Of a stretch of DNA of 64,000 nt, positions 1 through 7,302 are shown one piece after another. Origin of the DNA: Ralstonia pickettii (lineage in GTDB: Bacteria > Pseudomonadota > Gammaproteobacteria > Burkholderiales > Burkholderiaceae); assembly GCF_000607165.1 (NCBI RefSeq), contig NZ_JFZG01000038.1:24958-88957 (forward strand), in the 5' to 3' direction. Within the stretch, counting starts at the first letter, position 1. Every line of letters begins with the position of its first letter. The notes beneath the pieces are model-generated. The model was not told where the DNA came from. It searched no databases and saw nothing but the letters and a program-made list of their open reading frames with translations. The translations under genes were made by a program, and so were the position numbers.

Positions 1-2
1 CT

Positions 3-551
3 GTCACCTCGCGCGGCATCCGCCGTGGCCTCAAGCGGGGCCTTGGCCGCCAAGCAGGCGCAACCATCGAGAACTTCATGCTGTGGGCAATCATTGCTGC
101 CGGCATCGCTCTCGTCTACATCCTGGCGTTCAACCGGGGCTCGGGTGGTCAGGTCGGTTCCGACTTCGTGAAGGAATTCAACGAGCTGGCCGCCAACTCC
201 AGCAATGCCTATACCGGCCAGTGGGCGCAGTTCACCACGGCCAACGCCGAGAAGTCCGGCTTGTTCAACGGGTTCTCCACCATCCAAGACGCAGGCGGTG
301 GTGTTGTGAACATCAAGGGCGGCGGCACGTTGACCGTGGCCCCTGGCACGGTGCAATCGGCCAACGATGCCGGCCAGTACACGATTGTTGGTTTTGCCCA
401 GGAAGGGTGCAAGAAGGTCATTCAGGGCGTAGCCGGCAGTGCGGCCACCATGTCCTTGAACGGCACGAGCGTGAAGGCGTTTGGCGGCAAATTTGACCCG
501 ACTGCTTCTTGCAACTCGACGAACAACACCATCGTCGTTCAAAGGCAGTAA
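3..551 (+). CDS. Type IV pilin (PilS-like), 5' truncated by the window edge
   Basis: The reading frame is open from the first bases of the window, so the true start lies upstream. It runs through a basic leader ending RQAG, followed by ATIENF and a long hydrophobic stretch (MLWAIIAAGIALVYIL). This is the layout of a type IV prepilin: prepilin peptidase would cut after the Gly, and the Glu sits at mature residue 4. The rest (about 140 residues) is Gly/Ser/Thr-rich with two Cys in the C-terminal half (GCKK and ASCN), as in PilS of conjugative thin pili. It lies 69 bp upstream of a PilV-like gene, the order found in IncI-type pilus loci. The ATG at 78 falls inside the hydrophobic helix and is not a plausible start. 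The family is clear; the exact subgroup is not. Confidence 0.8.
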   Translation, partial: VTSRGIRRGLKRGLGRQAGATIENFMLWAIIAAGIALVYILAFNRGSGGQVGSDFVKEFNELAANSSNAYTGQWAQFTTANAEKSGLFNGFSTIQDAGGGVVNIKGGGTLTVAPGTVQSANDAGQYTIVGFAQEGCKKVIQGVAGSAATMSLNGTSVKAFGGKFDPTASCNSTNNTIVVQRQ

Positions 552-620
552 GATGCCTATATGGGCCTGCGCGCATAAGCAGCAGGCCCATTCTTCGTTA
601 ACAAGAATGTAGGGGGTCGT

Positions 621-1928
621 ATGTCGTTGATGTTGGACATTACACTCGCGGCTGCATTGACAGCCAGTAGCCTTGTCCAGATGGACATGCAGACGCTGCG
701 TGCGGCTGAGCGGACCATTGCCATCACCACGGGCCAGTATCTGAACGGCCTGCAAGGCGGCGTGAATAAGTACATCGCTACGAACGGCGATGTACTCGCC
801 GGCCGCTCAGCAGGCCCGATTACCAATCCTTCGGGCGGCACCATTACGATTGCCAACCCGCTCGCTCCGACCGTCGCAGAGTTGCAGCAGAACGGGTTTT
901 TGCCCTTGGGCTTCACTACCAACAATCCAGGCAAGCTGACGCTCGCGGTATCCATCCAGCCGTCGAATTGCCCCGGTGTTGGCTGTACCCTGCCGGCGAC
1001 CATCACCACGAGCCAGTACCGCGATTTGCAGGGCAACGTACGCAATGACCTGGCGGCGTATGTCATGAATGCGGCTGGCCTCGATGGTGGCCAGGCTCTG
1101 CCCGGCAACCCGTCCAACTTCACTGGGGTATCCGGTTCGTGGAGCCTGCCTAACGCGGGTGGCGGGTCAGGCGCGATTGCTATGCGCGCGGGGTCTCTCA
1201 CGACCGGCTACGTCGATACCCTGCCCTTCTACAAACTGGATGGCAGCCGGAAGCTGACTGGCACCATGCAGGCCAACGGGCAGAACATTACCGGGGCCGG
1301 CAATATCTCGTCAGCGTCTTTGAACACGGGGCCGGCCACCGCAAGCACCATGACTCTTCCGGCCGGCAACAGCCTGAAGATTGCGGGCACGGCGCTGTAT
1401 GGGGATGCCACCAATATCGCGGTGCGTGCTGCGCCTGGCGGGTCCGCTTACATCCAAGACGTGAACGGCAACTATGTGGCAGTGAACGCCGGCAACGTCA
1501 ACGCCAACGGCAATGCCAACGTCTCGGGCACCATGTCCGCGTATCAAACGACGGCCAGCTACAGCACGGTCTATGGCAATCAAACGGTGTATGGAACCCA
1601 CACCGTGAACGGCGCGCTGGTCGCAAACAACGTGGTGTACCTGCCGGCACTGGCTTGGGCTGGCTATGGCTGTTCTGGCAACGCAATCACGACTGATCCT
1701 AATGGTCAGGTTCTCTCCTGTCAGGGGGGGGTATGGCGGCCAGCAGTGGGTAGTTCGAATGGCTCGGTGATTGGTTACATGCAAGCTCCTACCGGATGGA
1801 TCGACGGCTGGACACATGGCGGCATCTGCGTTGTGGCGAATGGAAACTGGGATGGCTTGTGTGGCAGCAATGCGCGGTGGGTGCGGTCAGATCAGACGGA
1901 TGGTTCTCCCAACTCGGGCGGTGGCTGA
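621..1928 (+). CDS. pilV: PilV-like minor pilin / pilus tip adhesin
   Basis: This 435-residue protein is predicted to sit at the pilus tip and recognise recipient cells. The N-terminus has a hydrophobic pilin-like segment without a long leader, then about 250 residues resembling the constant part of shufflon PilV proteins (for example LDGSRKLTGTMQANGQNI near residue 208). The C-terminal third is low in complexity (Asn/Gly/Tyr/Thr repeats) and ends in a Cys-containing, Trp-rich tail. No shufflon repeats or Rci recombinase are visible downstream, so the C-terminus appears fixed. It follows the pilin gene and is closed by a strong terminator. Confident as PilV family; receptor specificity cannot be read. 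Confidence 0.75.
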   Translation: MSLMLDITLAAALTASSLVQMDMQTLRAAERTIAITTGQYLNGLQGGVNKYIATNGDVLAGRSAGPITNPSGGTITIANPLAPTVAELQQNGFLPLGFTTNNPGKLTLAVSIQPSNCPGVGCTLPATITTSQYRDLQGNVRNDLAAYVMNAAGLDGGQALPGNPSNFTGVSGSWSLPNAGGGSGAIAMRAGSLTTGYVDTLPFYKLDGSRKLTGTMQANGQNITGAGNISSASLNTGPATASTMTLPAGNSLKIAGTALYGDATNIAVRAAPGGSAYIQDVNGNYVAVNAGNVNANGNANVSGTMSAYQTTASYSTVYGNQTVYGTHTVNGALVANNVVYLPALAWAGYGCSGNAITTDPNGQVLSCQGGVWRPAVGSSNGSVIGYMQAPTGWIDGWTHGGICVVANGNWDGLCGSNARWVRSDQTDGSPNSGGG

Positions 1929-1945
1929 TTGGCGGTGAAAGAAAG

Positions 1946-1972
1946 AAAAAGCCCGGCATGCCGGGCTTTTTT
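1946..1972 (+). terminator. Rho-independent terminator after pilV
   Basis: AAGCCCGGC-AT-GCCGGGCTT flanked by A and T runs forms a perfect stem followed by TTTT. It lies between two convergent genes and may serve both strands. Confidence 0.85.
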
Positions 1973-1990
1973 GTGCCTGCGGGAGTCGCG

Positions 1991-3118
1991 TTAGCTCACG
2001 TACTTGCTGCGGTTGTTCGTTGCCGTCTTCGCTTTCACCGCGTTCAGGTTGTTGGTGTACGCGCCGCATGCAGCCGTGTCCAGATAGTCAGATTGACCTT
2101 GTGCCAGCGGGTAGCGCAGGTAGTAGCTTGCATGGTCGCCGGTCGTGCAGGCCGTCACAGCATTCATGGTTTGCACCAGCGCGAGCACATCGTTGGCCGG
2201 CAAGCCGCCGCCAACCGTGGACGAGAGCTGCGCGAGAGTGTAGGGCTGGCTCTCATCGAACGTGCTGCCCGTCCACGTGCCCACGTTGATTGCCTGGCCA
2301 TTGCTGTCGTTGACAGACGGCGTGCCGGTCACGCTGCTCAGCGTCAGGACGCGCAGTGCGACGTGCGACGGCAGGTCATGTGCGACGCCGTAGTACTCCA
2401 CCCCCGTCAACGCGTCAGCGTACGTGTTGTTCGTGTCCTGTGCCGTGCCAGGCATGATGGCCAAGTAGTCCACGCCGCCATGGCTGCGGTTCCCCGAGGC
2501 GATGACGTTGTTGCCCGTCAGGAGTTGCAGCACGGCCGAGGATGCCGTCGTGTATGCCGTCGCCAGGCTCTTACCTCCAGTCGATGCCAGATAGGCGATC
2601 CGCGTGGACGCCAGGTGCGTCACGGGCGTAATCACGAAGTTCGACAGCGAAGTCGTGACATAGGGCGCGACGAGCTGGAGGGCAACGTTCTTCTGCTGCG
2701 AGCTATCGGCCTCCGACGCAAACGTGCCGCCCGTGGCGACAAAGCGCACCATGCCGGCCGGAGCTTGGCTCAGCGTCATGCTGAATGCGCCAGCGGCGTC
2801 CGTCGTCGTCGCGCCGAGCTGCGTGCCATTCGTGCCGTCGCTGTTCACCACGTATGCCGTGACCGTTGCGCCGGCCGTGGGGCCGTTGACCACGGAACCG
2901 CTGACGCTCGCCGTGGGCGTGCCGCTTGCAGCCTGGCCGGTATACGGGTCGATCGGCGTTCCTGCCGGCGTTGTCGTCCCACCAGTGCTACCACCCGTGC
3001 CGCCGCCGTTCGTGGCCGTGGTGCCGTCGCCGCCACCCCCGCAGGCCGCCAGGACGAGCGCAAACGATGCCACGGCAATCAGTTTGGCGGAATGGTTGAA
3101 AACTCCCTCGTGCTTCAT
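1991..3118 (-). CDS. Secreted lipoprotein of unknown function
   Basis: The 375-residue product starts with a signal peptide ending LVLAAC, a lipobox, followed by a GGGGDG tract and a Gly/Thr/Pro linker. Residues of about 60-130 (ASVSGSVVNGPTAGATVTAY onward) look like a carboxypeptidase-regulatory/Ig-like beta fold, a layout common in Burkholderiales lipoproteins. No enzymatic motif was recognised. It lies convergent to pilV. Its promoter carries a diverged copy of the repeated TAGACA element found across 4.7-11.2 kb, which suggests shared control. It could be a surface-exclusion or adhesion factor, but nothing proves this. Confidence 0.7.
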   Translation of the reverse strand: MKHEGVFNHSAKLIAVASFALVLAACGGGGDGTTATNGGGTGGSTGGTTTPAGTPIDPYTGQAASGTPTASVSGSVVNGPTAGATVTAYVVNSDGTNGTQLGATTTDAAGAFSMTLSQAPAGMVRFVATGGTFASEADSSQQKNVALQLVAPYVTTSLSNFVITPVTHLASTRIAYLASTGGKSLATAYTTASSAVLQLLTGNNVIASGNRSHGGVDYLAIMPGTAQDTNNTYADALTGVEYYGVAHDLPSHVALRVLTLSSVTGTPSVNDSNGQAINVGTWTGSTFDESQPYTLAQLSSTVGGGLPANDVLALVQTMNAVTACTTGDHASYYLRYPLAQGQSDYLDTAACGAYTNNLNAVKAKTATNNRSKYVS

Positions 3119-3175
3119 GTTCTTCTCCGGTTGATGAGCTTCTTGCGAAATGTCCTGATCGATGACTACGATGCC

Positions 3176-3204
3176 ATCATAATCAATGTAATTCGATATG
3201 TCTA
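3176..3204 (-). promoter_or_regulatory. Diverged repeated-family promoter for the lipoprotein gene
   Basis: On the - strand, TAGACA (complement of 3199-3204) is followed after exactly 17 nt by TATGAT (complement of 3176-3181). The flanking GATAGACA matches the start of the 19-bp element seen six times between 4.7 and 11.2 kb; the rest of the spacer has diverged. A second partial copy, GATAGACA then GGGATAC, lies at about 3246-3262 on the + strand without a good -10 box. Confidence 0.55.
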
Positions 3205-3265
3205 TCGCAACACCGATTGAATTTTTAAATCATTCCGCAGTGTGCGATAGACAATGTGGGATACG

Positions 3266-3967
3266 TTAGTGTGAGCTAGCGTCGGTGACGATGATTTCGC
3301 GCTTATCGATTTCGGCGCGAAAATCCAACTGCGGTGCGGCAGAGGCCATTGCTTGAAGTGCGTCGATGAACGTGCCGCGCACCTCGCCTTGTCCTTGGAA
3401 GGGATTCGTTGCGTTCCACTTCGGTTCATTCCAGCCGGCCGCTTTTGCCCATGTCGAGAGCGTTTCGCGTGCCGTCGCGTTTGGCTTGAATGTCCAAGTC
3501 AGCACGGGCAGCGGTTCAGGCTTAGGCGGTTCAGGCGCAACCGGCTTGGCAGCATCCTTGCTGGCCGTGGCGGTTGTGGCATCTTTCGCGCCCTTCCCCG
3601 AAACCGGTTTTGCTGCCACTCGAACCGGGTCTTCGGCCTCATCCTCCGGTTGCGCCTTTTCCCACGTCAGGCCGTTGCCTTCCGTGCGGATCAGCGAAAA
3701 AACCGCGTTCAGCCTGTCGTTCGTCTTTCTGTTGCTGGAATACCTGCGGTAGCCGGTCTGGCCCGGCGTATCGCCAGCGTCTGTATTCACAGCCTGCAAC
3801 GGCTGCGCCGCACCCAAGGCGGCTACTGGCTGGGCGGCTTCCTGGCTGTGAGCCATCCAAGGTGAGACAGCGAGCGCGATTCCCAGCGAGGATCGCGCAA
3901 CAGCCACACGCATTAATCGCCCCGCAGACATGCTGCGCAGGGCAAGGCGGTCCATTGAGTTCGTCAT
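3266..3967 (-). CDS. TcpQ-domain pilus biogenesis protein
   Basis: The 233-residue product has a basic N-terminus and a signal-like segment ending MAHSQ, a Lys/Ala/Pro-rich linker, and a C-terminal domain (about 150-233: LTWTFKPNATARETLSTWAK through DKREIIVTD) that resembles the TcpQ/PilL C-terminal fold of toxin-coregulated and thin-pilus secretin partners. It probably acts in the periplasm in assembling the pilus encoded just upstream, yet it is on the opposite strand to the pilin and pilV. The TcpQ assignment rests on the general pattern (Trp-rich, GTFIDALQAMA). Confidence 0.6.
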   Translation of the reverse strand: MTNSMDRLALRSMSAGRLMRVAVARSSLGIALAVSPWMAHSQEAAQPVAALGAAQPLQAVNTDAGDTPGQTGYRRYSSNRKTNDRLNAVFSLIRTEGNGLTWEKAQPEDEAEDPVRVAAKPVSGKGAKDATTATASKDAAKPVAPEPPKPEPLPVLTWTFKPNATARETLSTWAKAAGWNEPKWNATNPFQGQGEVRGTFIDALQAMASAAPQLDFRAEIDKREIIVTDASSH

Positions 3968-4148
3968 CTGTTACCAAACGCCGCGCGAACGCGGCGAACG
4001 AGGTATGCGTTCGATTTTGGAATCGCGGTCGTTGACGCGACTCCCCCCTGTTCAAACGAGCTGCGCGCTAAGCGCGCCCACCCTAGCCGAGAGGCTGCAC
4101 GGATTGTAGCGCACGGAAGCGCCAAATGCCGCATGCATGCGGCATATT

Positions 4149-4349
4149 TTAGGCGTTCTGCTGGCTGAAGGCCAAGCCGTAATAGGCGTCGGCTATCCGC
4201 TGCGGCACGATTTCTCCCACCCTCTCATAGCGGCCAATTTGCGAGCGACTTAACCCCCACCGTTGGGCTAATTCCACTTGAGTGAGCCCAGCTTTCTTCC
4301 GCAGGGCCGCAGCGTCCTCGCCGTATAGAGGGCGCTTGGATTTGCTCAT
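4149..4349 (-). CDS. XRE-family HTH regulator (candidate master repressor)
   Basis: The 66-residue protein is almost entirely one Cro/CI-type helix-turn-helix: LRKKAGLTQVELAQRWGLSRSQIGRYERVG at residues of about 16-45. It is divergent from the first gene of the leading array and lies about 100 bp before the first hairpin-rich repeat. It is the only obvious small DNA-binding regulator next to the array, so it is the best local candidate for the protein that reads the 19-bp promoter element. That link is inference only. Confidence 0.75.
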   Translation of the reverse strand: MSKSKRPLYGEDAAALRKKAGLTQVELAQRWGLSRSQIGRYERVGEIVPQRIADAYYGLAFSQQNA

Positions 4350-4450
4350 TGGCGCATCCCCTCTTCTGTCTGGTTATGTGGCGTTACCGCTGGGCGCAAG
4401 CGCTGGCGGCCCGTGGATTCTACCGACTGTCGGCCGGCATGCCACGGTGC

Positions 4451-4695
4451 CCGCTGGTGTCCTGTGCCGGGATACGGGGTCGTGGCCGCTTGTGCGGCCC
4501 CGAGGGCTACCGCCCCGGCCCCTACCGGCACACCCGACAGTCCCCCGGACTGTCGGGCAAGGGACAGCACCAGCGGAATACGCCTGGCCGGTCATCAACG
4601 GCAGAGCTGGCTTGCAATAAGGGGGGGCTATCAGGCGCTTATGCCAATCGGTATGCCCTATCGAACAGTGAGCCGCATTAAAACAATCAATCAAT
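4451..4695 (+). repeat. 245-bp hairpin-rich repeat, copy A
   Basis: This copy is about 96% identical by eye to 6970-7214 and the same length. It contains nested inverted repeats. The outer stem CCGCTGGTG (4451-4459) pairs with 4568-4576. TGTGCCGG (4463-4470) pairs with 4525-4532. A perfect 11-bp hairpin with a 3-nt loop lies at 4533-4557. Smaller hairpins GGCCGC-TTGT-GCGGCC and GGGC-TACC-GCCC lie inside the second stem. The repeat ends 6 bp before a repeated-family promoter. No convincing gene fits the 400 bp between 4350 and 4760. It may be a single-strand-active promoter or initiation structure. Confidence 0.85.
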
Positions 4696-4701
4696 TTTGA
4701 G

Positions 4702-4731
4702 ATAGACAAAACGAGATACATTAACTATAAT
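4702..4731 (+). promoter_or_regulatory. Repeated-family promoter 1
   Basis: -35 TAGACA at 4703-4708, 17-nt spacer, -10 TATAAT at 4726-4731. The -35 and most of the spacer lie within the 19-bp element GATAGACAAAACGAGATAC, identical in copies 1, 2, 4, 5 and 6. It drives the block 4760-6004. Confidence 0.85.
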
Positions 4732-4759
4732 GGTTGCATGGTTAACGAGGGGGTGAAGC

Positions 4760-4921
4760 GTGACGCGAGAAGAAGCAATGAGTGCATTTCGTGAGCTGGT
4801 ACGTCAGTACGGCTTGCAATGGAATGCGAGCGTTCCTGCGGTGGCTTACGAGAAGTTGAACGAGGTCAACAAGGTTCTGACCACGGCAGATCGCCGTGAA
4901 GCGCTTGGCCTGCCAAACTGA
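4760..4921 (+). CDS. Small protein, 53 aa, unknown
   Basis: GTG start preceded by GAGGGGGTGAAGC, about 28 bp downstream of promoter 1. The product begins VTREEAMSAFRELVRQYGLQ and is helical and charged, with no cysteines, no signal peptide and no recognised domain. It is the first gene transcribed from the block, the usual place for early-expressed leading-region proteins. It stops 15 bp before the next gene, giving a tight polycistron. Confidence 0.6.
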   Translation: MTREEAMSAFRELVRQYGLQWNASVPAVAYEKLNEVNKVLTTADRREALGLPN

Positions 4922-4936
4922 AACAAGGGGGTGATG

Positions 4937-5335
4937 ATGGATATCAATCTGAAGCTGGAAGTTTCCGACCAATTCCTTTGGGACGTGTTGTGCACGGCCG
5001 TAGAAGGTGGGTCCAACTATTGGGCACAGTTCAAGACGCTGGAACGCTACGAAGGCGAGCACGGCCCGGAGCATGCACGCGTGCGCGTGACCGAGTATGG
5101 GGACGCGGATAGCGCGGTTAGCCGCAAGGAAATTGGCTTGACTGATCTGGCGGAAGGCATGCGCCGCATCATGACGCGCACCATGGACAAGCCCGAAGAC
5201 CATGCGAACGTGCACAGCTCGCACAGTGGGGCGCTACTCGTCGCAGTAGTCGAGGACGACGCCGGTCAGGTGGACGGCGAGCTGGCTGACCTCATCTTGC
5301 AGGCCGCCATGTTCGGCCACATCGTCTACGGATGA
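4937..5335 (+). CDS. Unknown acidic protein, 132 aa
   Basis: Starts available are GTG 4931, ATG 4934 and ATG 4937; 4937 gives the best spacing to AAGGGG. The product is acidic and rich in Asp/Glu/Met, with pattern DINLKLEVSDQFLWDVLCTAVEGG at the N-terminus and HSGALLVAVVEDDAGQVD towards the C-terminus. It shows alternating strand and helix character, has no membrane segment and no family I recognise. Small acidic proteins in leading regions are often DNA mimics or inhibitors, but that is only a possibility here. Confidence 0.65.
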   Translation: MDINLKLEVSDQFLWDVLCTAVEGGSNYWAQFKTLERYEGEHGPEHARVRVTEYGDADSAVSRKEIGLTDLAEGMRRIMTRTMDKPEDHANVHSSHSGALLVAVVEDDAGQVDGELADLILQAAMFGHIVYG

Positions 5336-5350
5336 TAGGAGGAAGCGGCG

Positions 5351-5584
5351 ATGACCAAGACGATGCAGAAGCTGCTGGACCGCCGCGATGGCCAAGTCTG
5401 TATCGCCGTGTCCGGTGCACGTGAATCGGCTGCCGCACGTGCGTTGGTCGCCGCTGGCCTTGCTATCCGGTACGACAATCAATCGAAGTTAGTGAGCGGC
5501 AAGAGCTACTACAACCACTTCCATCGCGGGTGGGCGACCGCCAAGCCGTACAGCGACATTGGCGGCGTTCTGCATTTCGCCTAA
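5351..5584 (+). CDS. Small basic protein, 77 aa, unknown
   Basis: Preceded by a good ribosome site (TAGGAGGAAGCGGCG) 15 bp after the previous stop. The sequence (MTKTMQKLLDRRDGQVCIAV..., GKSYYNHFHRGWATAKPYSD) is mildly basic with an aromatic/His C-terminal half. No domain recognised. Part of the 4760-6004 polycistron. Confidence 0.6.
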   Translation: MTKTMQKLLDRRDGQVCIAVSGARESAAARALVAAGLAIRYDNQSKLVSGKSYYNHFHRGWATAKPYSDIGGVLHFA

Positions 5585-5614
5585 CCCGCGCTGCCGACCA
5601 ACAAGGGAACGACG

Positions 5615-5821
5615 ATGGCACGCGACAACCAATACAGCCCGAACCAAGGCGGCGCTGACATGCTGAAGTTTTGCCAAACGGCGCGCAAGGATTTGATGGC
5701 AAACATCAACCCGCTTGACAGCCTGGAATCGAAAATCGAAGCAAAGGCAAAAATCATGTCGATGGACTACAACGAGCTGCGGGCAGAGATGATCCGGATT
5801 AGCAGGACCGCGATTGCCTAA
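5615..5821 (+). CDS. Small helical protein, 68 aa, unknown
   Basis: ATG preceded by AAGGGAACGACG. The product is predominantly helical and Met-rich (NINPLDSLESKIEAKAKIM, MDYNELRAEMIRI). It is soluble with no recognised motif. Fourth gene of the block from promoter 1. Confidence 0.6.
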   Translation: MARDNQYSPNQGGADMLKFCQTARKDLMANINPLDSLESKIEAKAKIMSMDYNELRAEMIRISRTAIA

Positions 5822-5851
5822 CCCCCGCCACTGAACACACGAGAGACAGCA

Positions 5852-6004
5852 ATGCCCGTCTTCATCATTCGCCGCGATGGCAAGTACCTGACCGCGTGGA
5901 ACACATGGACCGCTGACTGGATGGAGGCCACCGAATACACCGACGAACAGCTCGCCAAGGCCGCAGCCGAGCGCCAAGGCGGCACGGTAGTCGTGATCGA
6001 CTGA
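5852..6004 (+). CDS. Small protein, 50 aa, unknown
   Basis: ATG preceded by GAGAGACAGCA. The sequence MPVFIIRRDGKYLTAWNTW then TADWMEATEYTDEQLAKAAA ends in GGTVVVID. It resembles short plasmid-encoded proteins in which a beta hairpin is followed by a helix. Last gene before the terminator of block 1. Confidence 0.55.
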   Translation: MPVFIIRRDGKYLTAWNTWTADWMEATEYTDEQLAKAAAERQGGTVVVID

Positions 6005-6021
6005 CACCCGAGGAATGGACA

Positions 6022-6060
6022 GAGAACGCCCCTTGGCGAACGCCTAGGGGCGTTTCTCTT
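6022..6060 (+). terminator. Terminator of block 1
   Basis: GAGAACGCCCC pairs with GGGGCGTTTCTC (one bulge) around a 14-nt loop, followed by a short T-rich stretch. A related stem (ACGCCCC...GGGGCGT) ends block 2. Confidence 0.75.
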
Positions 6061-6114
6061 TGCGGCAATAGCTATCGCCAATCGACAGCCATCAAATAAT
6101 GCAATTGCAATGAG

Positions 6115-6144
6115 ATAGACAAAACGAGATACGTGAATTATACT
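6115..6144 (+). promoter_or_regulatory. Repeated-family promoter 2
   Basis: TAGACA at 6116-6121, 17-nt spacer, TATACT at 6139-6144, within the conserved 19-bp element. It drives 6175-6880. This copy is not preceded by the 245-bp repeat. Confidence 0.85.
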
Positions 6145-6174
6145 AGTCCCATAGTGATCGAGGGAGATGAAACC

Positions 6175-6408
6175 ATGAAGCCGGAAATCAAGAACACGCG
6201 TGAGCTGACGGAAGCTACGCAGCCACGTCAAAAGCGCCACACCCTTTTCGACCGGTCGTTCGCCATCGTGGCTGAGTTTCCCGACAGTGAGGACGGCACG
6301 CGCGAAGCCAATGCCTTCATGGAAGAACACCCCGGCGCGGCTGTGCTGGAAGTGATCGGCGGTCGCGTGATACTCGCTGACAAAGCCGACAAGGGCATCG
6401 CCATTTAA
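6175..6408 (+). CDS. Unknown protein, 77 aa
   Basis: The start at 6175 is chosen because it follows GAGGGAGATGAAACC and lies downstream of the expected transcription start near 6151; the ATG at 6133 is inside the promoter. The product begins MKPEIKNTRELTEATQ; the middle has AIVAEFPDSEDGTREANAFM and the end GGRVILADKADKG. Probably a small alpha/beta protein. Not recognised. Confidence 0.65.
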   Translation: MKPEIKNTRELTEATQPRQKRHTLFDRSFAIVAEFPDSEDGTREANAFMEEHPGAAVLEVIGGRVILADKADKGIAI

Positions 6409-6433
6409 CGCTACTGGATGAAAGGGGATGGCG

Positions 6434-6622
6434 ATGAAAACGCCGATGACGATTCCGAGTGAGTTGCGCGAGCTGATCGCAGAGGTGAAGGCTCGCAACG
6501 CGAGCAACAGCAACGCAGTGGAGGATTTGCAAGAAGTGCTGCGCACCGATTGGGGATGGGATGTACCCCGTTGCTTGGCAAGCGATTTCATTGAATCCGC
6601 TTGTGCCACCGCTGGCAACTGA
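6434..6622 (+). CDS. Unknown protein, 62 aa
   Basis: AAAGGGG at 6421-6427 gives proper spacing to ATG 6434 and is too close to ATG 6428. The product (MKTPMTIPSELRELIAEVKA, then DWGWDVPRCLASDFIESA) is helical. No motif recognised. Second gene of block 2. Confidence 0.6.
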   Translation: MKTPMTIPSELRELIAEVKARNASNSNAVEDLQEVLRTDWGWDVPRCLASDFIESACATAGN

Positions 6623-6637
6623 GCAGAGAGGCAACCC

Positions 6638-6880
6638 GTGCTGACAACCGAACAGGCTGCGAAGCGTCGTGCCGAATTTCTCCAAAAGCTTCAAACGTTG
6701 CTGACCGAATACAACGCGTCGATTTCGTGGTCCTGCGACCCGTGCAGCGATACGCATGGCGTCTATGGAGACGTTATAACTGTCGATGTGGATGGGCGTG
6801 AAGCGGTCCGCACTGATGAGGGCTGCGGATATTTGGACGCCGAAAACCTGAAAGCGCTTCTGACCTGGGGGGGTGCCTAG
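6638..6880 (+). CDS. Unknown protein, 80 aa
   Basis: GTG start preceded by AGAGAGGCAACCC. The N-terminal helix (LTTEQAAKRRAEFLQKLQTL) is followed by a strand-rich part with CDPCSD, which could bind metal or form a disulfide, and by TVDVDGREAV. Last gene of block 2, ahead of a terminator. Confidence 0.6.
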   Translation: MLTTEQAAKRRAEFLQKLQTLLTEYNASISWSCDPCSDTHGVYGDVITVDVDGREAVRTDEGCGYLDAENLKALLTWGGA

Positions 6881-6906
6881 CACAACTCTGGAAAGGGATA
6901 ACCATG

Positions 6907-6938
6907 ACGCCCCTTGGTGAATGCCGAGGGGCGTTTTG
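6907..6938 (+). terminator. Terminator of block 2
   Basis: ACGCCCCTTGG pairs with CCGAGGGGCGT (one wobble) across a 6-nt loop and is followed by TTTTG. Confidence 0.75.
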
Positions 6939-6969
6939 CGTTTGGGCGATGGTTCGCGAAGGTTGGTGG

Positions 6970-7214
6970 CCGCTGGTGTCCTGTGCCGGGATACGGGGTC
7001 GTGGCCGCTTGTGCGGCCCCGAGGGCTACGGCCCCAGCCCCTACCGGCACACCCGACAGTCCCCCGGACTGTCGGGCAAGGGACAGCACCAGCGGAATAC
7101 GCCTGGCCGGTCATCAACGGCAGAGCTGGCTTGCAATAAGGGGGGTCTATCAGACGCTCATGCCAATCGGCGCACCCTATCGAACAGTGAGCGGCATTAA
7201 AACAATCAATCAAT
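6970..7214 (+). repeat. 245-bp hairpin-rich repeat, copy B
   Basis: Near-identical second copy of 4451-4695 with about ten substitutions, most of them in the last 80 bp. The paired arms are unchanged, and the one cluster in the hairpin region (TACC to TACG) sits in a loop. As at copy A, the repeat ends just before a repeated-family promoter (7221-7250). Nothing in 6881-7302 supports a gene. Confidence 0.85.
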
Positions 7215-7220
7215 CGAGGG

Positions 7221-7250
7221 ATAGACAAAACGAGATACGAAACGTATAAT
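7221..7250 (+). promoter_or_regulatory. Repeated-family promoter 3
   Basis: TAGACA at 7222-7227, 17-nt spacer, TATAAT at 7245-7250. The first base of the 19-bp element is shared and only the base before it differs (GGGATAGACA). It drives 7303-7972. Confidence 0.85.
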
Positions 7251-7302
7251 TGTTTACATGGCGATCGAGACAGACACTGCAAACGGAAAGAGGAATCGCG
7301 TC

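Noticed and set aside
621..1928. Shufflon at the 3' end of pilV
   Set aside because: No inverted 19-bp sfx-like repeats or recombinase gene follow; a terminator comes directly after the stop.
1796..3220. 474-residue + strand open frame
   Set aside because: Arg/Ala/Cys-rich composition and exact overlap with the lipoprotein gene on the other strand; a high-GC antisense shadow.
4350..4740. Frames of 74-115 residues in the 245-bp repeat
   Set aside because: They exist in several frames and in both copies because the repeat is GC-rich and palindromic; none has a start signal.
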